From: a virus
Virus record (IMG/VR): IMGVR_UViG_3300009508_000074
Location: 1-21,859 of that record
Strand: one strand, 5' to 3'
DNA: 21,859 bases
Shown: piece by piece, positions 8,297 to 17,300 of the stretch
How the letters are laid out: every line of letters starts with the position of its first letter
How positions within the stretch are numbered: the stretch's first letter is position 1
Program-made: the position numbers and the translations under genes
Notes under the pieces: generated by a model
The model's database searches: none
What the model saw: only the letters and a program-made list of their open reading frames with translations
Told to the model about the DNA's origin: nothing

Positions 8297-11200
8297 TTAG
8301 ACTACTCCGCTATTTGGTGCAGTTCGCAACTGCGTACCAGTAAGTGCATCAATTACCTGTACATCGTTAACTGTGGCTGCATTAACAAATATCTCATTTG
8401 CTTGTGAGCGTATTTCATATAAATCACCAAACGATTTAAGAGGATCAGTTGGTACTAATACCACCGAACTAATAATACTTCCTAATCTGTCATGTAAATA
8501 TGCACTTAGCTCACTAAAGAAAAACGTATCACCAAAATCCCAGTTCTCTATAGTAAAATAAGTGTTCATTGCACTAACAACTTGACTTTTAATTTCACTA
8601 ACACTAGCAGTACTTGCTGTATTTTTTACACACTTGATAGTGGCTTGTAGTTCAACTGATGCTTTTGTTCCAAACAACGGTTTAAAAGTTACACTATTTA
8701 AAATAATATTATCACTGATCATCTTGTATTGATCAAGTGTACTATAACTAGTTGTTAGTTCGTCGATTGTAGGTTTTGTTGGTTCAGTTACAGTTCCTGT
8801 ACTGTCGCGTATGTAATTTTGATAAGCAATATAATATGATTGTGTTACTAGATACAAATCAATGATATTTGTTGTGCCTGGATCAATACGTCTACTCAAC
8901 GGAGCATTGTGGCGATACTGAAAATACAATCCCTGCCTTCCTGTATATGTTTGGTATCCAGTTACTAGTACTATAGTTCTTGTTCCTTCATAGTCAACTG
9001 TCAGTTGATAGAACTTTTCGTCTGTATATGCATAAAACACTTGCTTGTCTGCATACTCGCTTTTCACAAGTTCAATTGCAGATTTTGTTGCAAAAGAACC
9101 AATTACTACACCTTCTGCTAATGGCAAATATCTTTCTAAGTTATCAAAGTCAATTGTCTGTTGCAAATAGATTCTCTTGTTGTTCGGGTTGACAGTTGGA
9201 GCAACAAGTGTTTGAAAATAATCTGGATTGTCTGGTATACCGTCATTGTCAGAATCTTTGTATGATATTCTGACTCTAAAGTCATCTACAAAACCATCTG
9301 CTTCTACAGGCTGGTCAATAATGTCTAAAACTTCATCACTGTTAAGTGTTGCACTGCTATCGGGTAAGTTGTTCGTTTTTAAGACATTAATAAAATCATT
9401 TATCACTGTGCCTGTCTTTGGATCATAAACTTTTTGTGTACCATCATAGAAAAACCGTGTTTCTAAAACACTAGCCCAAAATCTCTGTAAACTACGTGAA
9501 CTTACTGTGTAAGTTACTCCATCAGTTTCAAAAGCAACCAACCAACTATTGTCTAAACCTGTACCTGAAGTGTTTTGTGCATTTGTAAGACTAAAAGTAA
9601 TGGCTGGATTTAAGTTTGTGGTTGTGATTACATACCAAGTTCCGGTTAAATTATTATATCCTAATCCAAAATCTCGATACAATTCAATGTTTTCACGCAT
9701 TGTGGTTTCGATTGCGGTTGGTAAATCTGTAATAAAGTTTGGAATAACCTCTGTTGGAATTGCATTAGTTGGAATAAAATTATTAAGTGTTACAGGACCT
9801 GTGCCATCAGCATTATTACCAACTCCAAAATTTGTACCATCAAGTTCTAATGCAGTAACAGTTGCCCACAACACCATTTTATCACCAGGTAATGTTGGAG
9901 ATCCAACTGCAAGCCTATTGGTAGCAGTAAAATATTGTCCAGTTGGTGGAGTAAATTTTACCAGCCCGCCTTGAGCAATATATTTCTTATTGTCACTTGC
10001 CTGCGGTCCAACTGGTGCAGGTGCATTGTTCGATACAAACCTAAAAAATCCAGTGGTTTCATTGTTACTTGTGGTACTCTGGCTCCAGTTTAGATTTAAT
10101 ACTGTTAACGAAGGACGTGTGAAGTTTTGATAGTAAAACTCTTGCATTCCTCTACTTGATATTACAGGTTCAACTTGATTAACAATAACATCAGTAATAT
10201 CATTTTGATCAACAAATGTAAAAGTAAAACTTGGCACAGCAGTATTTTCGTATATCATGCCATCACTAGCAAAAACATTTGTACTTGAATATTTTCCAGT
10301 GATATCAACAAGATCCAAGTATCTACTAGTACCAATTGAGCTTCTGTTTACGGCTTTGGACTTGATTATAGTTGAATAAAGTGTATATGGAAAATTATTG
10401 TAATCTTCACCGTTTACCATTCTGTTTTGCGTATAAAATCTAGCAGGAGCACGTTGTTTAATATCGTTAATATTTTCTCTATTAGCGGCATTGCTTACTG
10501 GTTGTGTCAAAGCACATGTAAAAGTAAGTGTTTCATTCCTACCTGTACGACTTACATAGCCAATCGAGATAGTTACGTTTTGCATCTCATCTTGATTGAT
10601 AATATAACTTAATCCGTTACTAGCACGTACATAAGTTCTGAAACTGCCAACTGGTATGCTACTAAACACGCCATCGCCAAAGTTTAAATTGATTTGATCA
10701 TTTGTTCTAGAACTTATTGTAAAGTACCGACGTTGCTCAGGAGTAAGCTCTTCAACTGCACCTGAGTATATGTTTTCAACATATTCCCATTCATTCTCAA
10801 TATTTCCTTGAGAATTAAGTTGATATAACCAAACATCTTCGTTATTGATTCCTTCGATGTTGACATTTACAACCCTGTTTGATATTCTTTCTCCTAAATT
10901 AAAATCTAAATCTTGTAGACTTCCTTGTTTAAATAAAAAGAAAAAGCCAGTGTTTGCACTAGCATAACCTTGTTTATCATTTCTATACAATATGTTAAAT
11001 GCCCCATTTGGAGCAGGTGAAGGTTCGTATACATATGTTTTGTTTTGAGATGTAGCACATACTGCTTCAAAACCCATTGAAGTTCCGTTTATTGTGCTTG
11101 TAAACGGTATCACTGGCAAGAATCCTTGCAGTAGATTTATAGCATATTCGTCTGTTTGGACACCTAGTATAGTTTGTGAATTTGCTGGACGTCCAAAACG

Positions 11201-11704
11201 CTGACTGTTATCCAAAGCTGCATTTATTATAACTGTGAATTGTTCTAACCAATTTGCATTTGTAGTATCATTCCAATTGATTGTGATATTTGATAAATTG
11301 ACACCAGTAAAGTCAACTACACCTTCTGTGGTGCTTATGCTTTGTACTTTTAAAAAGCCTGATGCTGCAGTGTTACGCTTTGGTGTGTAACTTACTAGTT
11401 CTGCTAGTCGATTGACACTGTCTCTACGTTCAGCAGTGTCGATAAAATTCTCTCTTGTGTTTAGGTCATTTCTAAAACTACCAGCTTGGCCCATAAATGC
11501 CATAACATCAAGCAGTGCTATAAATTCACTTGACTCAATATAGTCGTTAAAACTCTCTGGGTAATATAAACGAATGTAGTCTATAAAGCTCTTACGTAGT
11601 GTTTCAAAGTCATAACTTTGAAAGTCTGCTTCGCGGTAAGTTTGGTAAATTCTCTTCCAATCCTCAACCCCAAATATACTAGTTTGTCTTGTAGTCTTAG
11701 CCAT
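8297..11704 (-). CDS. gp6: Baseplate wedge protein gp6
   Basis: This 1135-residue protein is the gp6 wedge component, which forms the inner ring of the baseplate around the hub and changes shape when the sheath contracts. The N-terminus (DWKRIYQTYREADFQSYDFETL, then YYPESFNDYIESSEFIALLDVMAFMG) carries the conserved start of marine T4-like gp6. The C-terminal part (residues about 990-1110, VTFKPLFGTKASVELQATI through the FFFSELSAYLHD region) fits the baseplate-J-type domain. T4 gp6 is 660 residues, so a large middle expansion is present. It includes DSDNDGIPDNPDYF at about residues 816-829, a calcium-binding-type Asp repeat. AAGGAA at 11711-11716 lies six bases before the ATG, and a late promoter element lies just upstream. 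The stop is one base from the start of the giant gene, suggesting coupled translation. Confidence 0.93.
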   Translation of the reverse strand: MAKTTRQTSIFGVEDWKRIYQTYREADFQSYDFETLRKSFIDYIRLYYPESFNDYIESSEFIALLDVMAFMGQAGSFRNDLNTRENFIDTAERRDSVNRLAELVSYTPKRNTAASGFLKVQSISTTEGVVDFTGVNLSNITINWNDTTNANWLEQFTVIINAALDNSQRFGRPANSQTILGVQTDEYAINLLQGFLPVIPFTSTINGTSMGFEAVCATSQNKTYVYEPSPAPNGAFNILYRNDKQGYASANTGFFFLFKQGSLQDLDFNLGERISNRVVNVNIEGINNEDVWLYQLNSQGNIENEWEYVENIYSGAVEELTPEQRRYFTISSRTNDQINLNFGDGVFSSIPVGSFRTYVRASNGLSYIINQDEMQNVTISIGYVSRTGRNETLTFTCALTQPVSNAANRENINDIKQRAPARFYTQNRMVNGEDYNNFPYTLYSTIIKSKAVNRSSIGTSRYLDLVDITGKYSSTNVFASDGMIYENTAVPSFTFTFVDQNDITDVIVNQVEPVISSRGMQEFYYQNFTRPSLTVLNLNWSQSTTSNNETTGFFRFVSNNAPAPVGPQASDNKKYIAQGGLVKFTPPTGQYFTATNRLAVGSPTLPGDKMVLWATVTALELDGTNFGVGNNADGTGPVTLNNFIPTNAIPTEVIPNFITDLPTAIETTMRENIELYRDFGLGYNNLTGTWYVITTTNLNPAITFSLTNAQNTSGTGLDNSWLVAFETDGVTYTVSSRSLQRFWASVLETRFFYDGTQKVYDPKTGTVINDFINVLKTNNLPDSSATLNSDEVLDIIDQPVEADGFVDDFRVRISYKDSDNDGIPDNPDYFQTLVAPTVNPNNKRIYLQQTIDFDNLERYLPLAEGVVIGSFATKSAIELVKSEYADKQVFYAYTDEKFYQLTVDYEGTRTIVLVTGYQTYTGRQGLYFQYRHNAPLSRRIDPGTTNIIDLYLVTQSYYIAYQNYIRDSTGTVTEPTKPTIDELTTSYSTLDQYKMISDNIILNSVTFKPLFGTKASVELQATIKCVKNTASTASVSEIKSQVVSAMNTYFTIENWDFGDTFFFSELSAYLHDRLGSIISSVVLVPTDPLKSFGDLYEIRSQANEIFVNAATVNDVQVIDALTGTQLRTAPNSGVV

Positions 11705-11710
11705 GTGTAT

Positions 11711-11716
11711 TTCCTT
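11711..11716 (-). promoter_or_regulatory. Ribosome binding site for gp6
   Basis: AAGGAA on the minus strand lies six bases upstream of the ATG at 11702-11704 and supports that start. Confidence 0.75.
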
Positions 11717-11722
11717 ACCTAG

Positions 11723-11730
11723 TATTTATC
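11723..11730 (-). promoter_or_regulatory. T4-type late promoter element upstream of gp6
   Basis: GATAAATA on the minus strand differs at one base from the T4 late consensus TATAAATA, which is recognised by gp55. It lies in the 51-base spacer between gp25 and gp6. Transcription would start about six bases further on, leaving a leader of roughly 20 bases that contains the gp6 ribosome site. The palindrome at 11737-11754 sits six bases upstream, as also happens upstream of gp48. Confidence 0.7.
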
Positions 11731-11736
11731 TACAAA

Positions 11737-11754
11737 ATAAACTACGTAGTTTAT
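11737..11754. repeat. Perfect 18-bp palindrome upstream of the gp6 late promoter
   Basis: ATAAACTACGTAGTTTAT reads the same on both strands, with two 9-base arms and no loop. It starts one base after the gp25 stop codon and ends six bases before GATAAATA. A diverged copy (15 of 18 bases identical) stands at 20450-20467 at exactly the same distance from another late element. The shared spacing favours a promoter or operator element over a terminator, although a short T-run follows it on the minus strand. Confidence 0.85.
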
Positions 11755-11755
11755 A

Positions 11756-12136
11756 CTAGACGTCTGAGTATGCGGCTCGTTGTTGTTGATTGTCAAAGAA
11801 TACAGTTAATGTATTTGCATCCTGTCCTGCAATGGTTTGTACTTCAAGTTCACATAAAAAACCATTTTCTTGTGCAAAAACATTTATATCTGAAATTTCT
11901 ATTCTTGGGTCTTGTGCTACAACACGTTGTAGTTCAGTGATTATAGCCTGTGATGTTTGTGCATTTTGTGGTTCGAATATTAGACTCCACATTGTTGTAC
12001 CAACATCAGGTCTGCCAGGCATTTCGCCTTGCCTTATATTAAGTGCATTCAAGAGGTCAGCTTTAATGAGTTCAAAATCAGTTAGTGTATAATTTTTAAA
12101 CCTGCCAACTGTGCTATATCCGATTACTGATGTCAT
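11756..12136 (-). CDS. gp25: Baseplate wedge protein gp25
   Basis: This 126-residue protein is gp25 (T4 gp25 is 132 residues), the small wedge subunit that joins gp6 and gp53 in the inner baseplate core and is related to TssE of type VI secretion and phage P2 GpW. It shows the family layout: an N-terminal segment (YTLTDFELIKADLLNALNI), then MPGRPDVGT, and the core WSLIFEPQNA with the Glu-Pro of the family EPR motif, where Gln replaces Arg. A beta-rich C-terminus follows (GFLCELEVQTIAGQDANTLT). The ATG is seven bases after the gp5 stop. The only purine-rich sequence, GGAATAAG at 12151-12158, is 14 bases away and probably too distant, so translation is likely coupled to gp5. Confidence 0.93.
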   Translation of the reverse strand: MTSVIGYSTVGRFKNYTLTDFELIKADLLNALNIRQGEMPGRPDVGTTMWSLIFEPQNAQTSQAIITELQRVVAQDPRIEISDINVFAQENGFLCELEVQTIAGQDANTLTVFFDNQQQRAAYSDV

Positions 12137-12140
12137 AACG

Positions 12141-12148
12141 TATTTATG
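12141..12148 (-). promoter_or_regulatory. Possible late promoter element before gp25
   Basis: CATAAATA on the minus strand is the same octamer found before gp48. It overlaps the gp5 stop and ends four bases before the gp25 ATG, so a transcript starting at the usual distance would be essentially leaderless. It lacks the AACTACGYAGTT box present upstream of the other two late elements. It may be a weak promoter or chance. Confidence 0.3.
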
Positions 12149-14381
12149 TGCTTATTCCAGTGACTTTTTGACTAGCAATCACTGACTGTACTGCTGTATC
12201 AATTTCAGTACGAACTACAGTACCAGTTGCTCCTGATGATCCTTTGGTAAACCCTTGTATTTCACTGCTGATTTTTTGTGTAGTAAGATTAACTGCATAC
12301 TGTCCGCCTTTGACGAGCTCATTCATTTGTCCAGCAGTGATATTTCCGCTTAGTGCCCCATTAAGTGTTTTACCAAGTACTGCACTACCTTGTGTCCATT
12401 TTTTGACAGCATCAACTCCAAACTTACTAGCACCACTGACTAAACCAGCCAGATCAGCGTCGTCTTCTAAGCCTGTAACAACACCTGCATTTTGCAAGCC
12501 ATTAAGTCCTTTGGTGAACAAATCAGTTTTTGTTATGTCTTGTATGGTTTCATTGTTTAGAAAATCACTAACACCATTTATTCCTTGGTTACCGGTCCAT
12601 ACACTTGAACTGCTAAGAACAGTACTGAGGTCACTGGTAGCATCTTTCAAAAAGAAGTCACTGGTACCAGGTTTTAAAAATCCAGCATCTTCTAGTTCAG
12701 GTGCACTGAATCCAAATTTACCTACTCCTTTAGAGTTTGATATTTCGTTTGCCTTCTGCTCAACTTGTTTACTAGATTGGGCCAACATACCTGTTACTTT
12801 TTCAGGCGGTATTTTACCAACGTTATTAGTTGCATTGGCTTGCTTTTCATAATCGCCCTTTTCGATCTTTTTAATTTCTGTAGTTTCAGTTTTGTTGATT
12901 GCTTCTTGTGTTTTTGGCTCCAAAGGCACCGTCGTACTAGTATTGGACAAATTTGTAGTTGTGTTTATTCCTGTGCCTCTTTCAGCATAAGGTTCATGAG
13001 TTGGTACTCTTGTGGCAATTGTTTCTATTGCAGATGGTTCGGGTATCCAACCTTGTTGCGGTGAGAACTTTGTATCAGGCAATCTAAGTTTTGGAATTTC
13101 TTGAGCCTTGGGCACATCGCCTGCAGATCCACTGTTTAGTTTGATACAACCTGCTTCAAGTGTAAGTGCTGATCCAGCACCCCAACTTCCAGTATTGCTT
13201 TTCAACATCATTGAGCTGTCGCTTTTCAATCCAATCATGCTTTTGCTATAGGCCAATAAACTATTTGTACCTGTGAGGTTGAGACCAGCACTTTCCAAAC
13301 TCATAGAGGTCTTTGCATGCATGTTTATACTGCCAGTTTCACTGTTTATGTTTATATTTTTATCTGCATGCATGTTGATTTCACCAGCACTTCTTATGTT
13401 TAAACTATTTGAGGCATAGACATCTATAGTGCCTTCCTTGCCTAGTTCAACCCAACTTTGTCCATTAGCATGCATAATATGTATTGTTTGTCCATCGGGT
13501 GTATCGTTCATCATTATCTGATGTCCGCCACTGGTACGCAATCTAATTAAATTGTCTTCGTTGGCCTGACTACCGTCATCCATTACCAAACTATGTCCGC
13601 CTTTACGGCCAATTACATTAACTTCATTTGCTTGTAGTGTTGAACTGTTTATTTTTTGTTGTAACTGTGCATCTGTTAATCCACCCGAGTATACTGCCCT
13701 CCCAGGAGTACTAATACCAAAGCATGCACTAGGAGATTCACGTTGACTGTTTGATGTTATAGGTCCAAGCAGTGGATCCGCTATTACACCTTGTGCTAAC
13801 ATTTGTCCAGCAAGGACACTATGCACTGGTTTTACTTCTTCAAAAAATCTTGGATTTTCACTTATTGCAGGATTTGAATTATTGATCTCAACCACAGGTA
13901 ATTTTTTTTTGTTTGCAAACAGAGGACTATTACTATCATCTACGTACTTGTCACTTGCTCCAATTGCTGGTAGCATGTGATTAAGTCCAGGTTCTATTGG
14001 CATACCCATATAGTAACCTTTGCTTGGATCCCCATCTACAAAGAAACACAATACTTTTGTTCCTAAGTCTGGTGGTGTTCCCCAAAATCCATAACTTTGA
14101 TTATTACCTGTAAAACTACCCGGGCCTGTAGGTTGAGGTGCACTTTGTTGCGTAACTCCATAGAAAGGACTTAGGTAACTTACTGTTCGCCAAAGACTTT
14201 TATTGTTTTTATCTGAACCAGCTAAATGTGTTATAAAAACTTGCAATCGACCACTGCGTGTTGGATCTACATTATTTGTAACTTCTCCAATAAACGGACC
14301 GCTTTCAGCAGGTGTTCCTCCAACATCTTGCTTATAGTTAGATTGGACGCCTCTACTTCTTTGATAGTTTTCACTTGCCAT
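12144..14381 (-). CDS. gp5: Baseplate hub needle protein gp5 (no lysozyme domain seen)
   Basis: This 745-residue protein is the gp5/VgrG-type spike at the centre of the baseplate that pierces the host envelope. Residues about 28-135 form the OB-fold (GPFIGEVTNNVDPTRSGRLQ, then YGFWGTPPDLGTKVLCFFVD and GYYMG). Residues about 255-400 form the trimeric beta-helix needle: IGRKGGHSLVMDDG, a second GGHQIMMND, then a run of short alternating segments (INMHADKNININ, SINMHAKTSMSLES). T4 gp5 has a lysozyme domain between these parts. Here the linker is about 115 residues (including FGISTPGRAVYSGG) and shows no lysozyme signature. After the needle come some 325 further residues, with FGFSAPELEDAGFLKPGT and VWTGNQGINGVSDFLNN, of unknown function. 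AAGAGG at 14388-14393 is six bases before the ATG and overlaps the upstream stop. Confidence 0.92.
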   Translation of the reverse strand: MASENYQRSRGVQSNYKQDVGGTPAESGPFIGEVTNNVDPTRSGRLQVFITHLAGSDKNNKSLWRTVSYLSPFYGVTQQSAPQPTGPGSFTGNNQSYGFWGTPPDLGTKVLCFFVDGDPSKGYYMGMPIEPGLNHMLPAIGASDKYVDDSNSPLFANKKKLPVVEINNSNPAISENPRFFEEVKPVHSVLAGQMLAQGVIADPLLGPITSNSQRESPSACFGISTPGRAVYSGGLTDAQLQQKINSSTLQANEVNVIGRKGGHSLVMDDGSQANEDNLIRLRTSGGHQIMMNDTPDGQTIHIMHANGQSWVELGKEGTIDVYASNSLNIRSAGEINMHADKNININSETGSINMHAKTSMSLESAGLNLTGTNSLLAYSKSMIGLKSDSSMMLKSNTGSWGAGSALTLEAGCIKLNSGSAGDVPKAQEIPKLRLPDTKFSPQQGWIPEPSAIETIATRVPTHEPYAERGTGINTTTNLSNTSTTVPLEPKTQEAINKTETTEIKKIEKGDYEKQANATNNVGKIPPEKVTGMLAQSSKQVEQKANEISNSKGVGKFGFSAPELEDAGFLKPGTSDFFLKDATSDLSTVLSSSSVWTGNQGINGVSDFLNNETIQDITKTDLFTKGLNGLQNAGVVTGLEDDADLAGLVSGASKFGVDAVKKWTQGSAVLGKTLNGALSGNITAGQMNELVKGGQYAVNLTTQKISSEIQGFTKGSSGATGTVVRTEIDTAVQSVIASQKVTGIST

Positions 14382-14391
14382 TTATAACCTC

Positions 14392-17300
14392 TTATCTAAA
14401 TGCACTTGAATTAGTGCCAGCTCCACCGCCGCCAACTACTTTTGCTCCAGCCTTTACTCTACGATTTGATCTTTCTAAGGAACGTTGCGTTTTCTTTTTC
14501 AACAACGATCCTCTAAACCCACTGTTGGTACCAGCGTCATCACTAATTGTGTTGCTTCCTGGTTTAGGCTGTACCGGAGGTTGCCAGTTGTCTGTGTCTG
14601 TATCTATAGTTGAGCCTGTGTAATCAACATCGCCGTTGATTCCTGATTCAGCAATTCTTCTTGTTGTTGCATTATTTACTGTTGCACTTGTATAGGGAAC
14701 AGTTTTACTTGCAGTATTATTCACTGGAGTAGGCCCACTGCTTCTTGTACTTCCAGAGATATAATCAGGAACTTGATTTACACCAGTTGGTGCTGCCTGT
14801 TTACGACCTCTAGGATCAAGAAACTCACCACTACCTCTAGACCCTACCGGTGCCGCTGGTTTTTTTGTTGGCCGTACAGTTTCACCTGCACCGCCAAATG
14901 CATCTAATCCTGGTTGCTCTTCAACAACATTCGATTGTGCTTTCTTTTGTTCTGGACTATCAACTGCTGTATCAAATGTTCTAATGGCTCCGTGTAACCT
15001 TTGTGTGAACTGTCCGTTTTTGAAATAGTTAAAAATTTCAACACCAGTAAATACTATGCTTTCTTGTGCAATATTTGTTTCGCCAGTAATGCCACTCTTT
15101 GATAAGTTTTCTTTAAACACAGGAGTCAGCCCTGTTGCATAATCATAATCAACTACTCGGTTAAAACGTATTTCGTAAAGCACTTCGCTTGCATTACTAT
15201 TCACACTACCATCTGCTTCAAAACTTCCAAGCGTAACATTGTTGTAAAAAATTTCACTTTGTGTTATAAAATCAGGATCACCTACTATTGTGATTTCACT
15301 TTTTGCAACGTCTGCTGGATCATATAATCTTGATGCTAATTCTGCTGCAGGTCTTGTACTTTCTCCTTCACCACCTTGCATACTACTGTTTGGAGCCGTT
15401 TCAAAAAATTTCTTTTCTGCAAAACGTGCATCTCCGACTACTGTGGTTGATTCGTCATTTAAACCGTCTTTGCCAATTGACTGTAGGTAGTTACTGTTTA
15501 CATCAATTTGAAAATCTATTACTTCTGTGTTTTGCCCAGTGAACCAATAGTTGAATATTTTGTGTGCTCCTCTGTACATTGCTGGAGGAAAATATGGACT
15601 ACGAGGAGTATTGATTTGATATCTACTGATAAAATATTTTATTCTGTAAGCAAAATCATTACGTTTCCTGTCATATCCAATTGGTGTAGCAGTCTGTGTT
15701 ATTTTATACCATTGCACAGTTTTCACGGGAGGATTTTCAATACGCTTTCCTGTTACTTCATCAAAGGCAACTGTCTGTTGTGCAGTAATATAGGTGCTAT
15801 TTTTCATCACTTGGTCAATTAATTGTGTTATTTGTGTACCAGCAGTAATACTATATTCTCTACTGTTAACATCCAGGGCTTGTTTGTTTTGATTGAGCTT
15901 TTGATTTGGATCACTGCTTTTTTCAAATGCGGTGCGTTTTTTATCCACAGTACCTTGTTTTTTCATTTTAGCATCTTTAAGTCCGGCAACATCTTCTAAT
16001 TCAATCACATATTCATCTGCAATCAGGTATCCTTTCTTTTCGACAATATCACGTTGATGTTGATTTAACGCCGTTGCTAAACCCTGGGTGACTGTTCTGT
16101 CAGTAAGTCCAACTTTCTTTGCTGGTGGAGTACGTTCAGCAACTTCTAATGCCTCATCATCATCAGTATCAACCTGTTGTCTTTGAATATCGACCAACTG
16201 AGTGTTTCCGTTGAATAGTGTTTGTACGTCAGCGGCACTAAGTTGAAAGTTAAAAGGTATTGTTCCTCTTGCAGTTGAATATCCAACAGTGGTTTGCGGT
16301 ACCGTGGCTTCAACGCTGTACACCACGGCCTCTGTTTTAATTTGATAGGTTATATTTGAAAATTGGAACGGAACAAATTTTTCTACCAATGCATTAGGAT
16401 CGCTGGTTTGTTCATCACCACTAGCAGGATCACTGCTTATTAAATTGCCTTGGTCATCATAGCCATAGAATCTTATAACCATCAAAAAAGTTTGTGAATT
16501 TACATTTACGTTTTCAATGTTTTCATGTGCCGCACAAGCCTGCGATAGTCTACTTAGAAATGTTATACCTTGTGGTTCAAGGATGTTGAATTTCATAGTT
16601 TGAACATTGTGCGGTGATTGTGTTTCTTGTGTTCCTATAGCACAACGTATTTCTAAATCTTCAACATAAAAATCTAAGTCAAAAAACTCATTACGTTGTC
16701 CAACAGGAGCACCGCCTGACTGTATAATCAACTGGTCAGTAGGTAAAGTTTTTTTATCTGTTGCTAACAACTGTTTGTACTCATCCATGTTCATAATATA
16801 GATTGAAATACTGTATGTTTGACTTGCCAGTGCAGCCAGTTTATTTGGTTTTGCTACTATTGGTTTCATGAATTCAGCAGCCACAGCGACTCTACCTTCA
16901 ACCACTTGACTAGCAGTACCAACACTATTAGATGTTACAGTGGTTGCATCATCATCAGTTGCACGTGCTAAAGAGCCACCGCCAGCACCGCCAGCACCGC
17001 CACTTTGTACAATTGTAGGACCACCATTTGGACCTATAACTCCTCGATTTTGTGTCTGCGAAAGTTTTACAACAGGAGTTGCACCACCTACAGTGCTAGT
17101 TGATCCTGAACCTTTGTTATCTCCAAGTTGTTGATCTTCGAATACTCTTAGGTTGCTTTGAGTTGCATTTGAAGGTTTATTCAAACTGTCAATAACAGGT
17201 TTAACTTCTTGCTCAACATCGTCAAAAAAGAAATTGTTTCCAGCAATAGGTGTAGTAAATCTTCCATCCTCAACAGATGCAATCGATGCATTTTTTACAA

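Noticed and set aside
8297-8561. Separate small plus-strand gene at 8373-8561
   Set aside because: It lies inside the 3' end of gp6 on the opposite strand with no start signal.
11737-11754. Palindrome as a rho-independent terminator for gp25
   Set aside because: The stem is AT-rich with no loop bases, only a short T-run follows, and the related copy at 20450-20467 is not downstream of any gene end on that strand. The fixed distance to late elements fits a promoter role better.
12244-12852. 202-codon open frame on the plus strand opposite gp5
   Set aside because: It is fully antisense to a well-supported gene, has a composition typical of a reversed coding strand, no recognisable motif and no ribosome site. 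The same applies to 9549-9974, 5962-6300, 19393-19824 and other opposite-strand frames.
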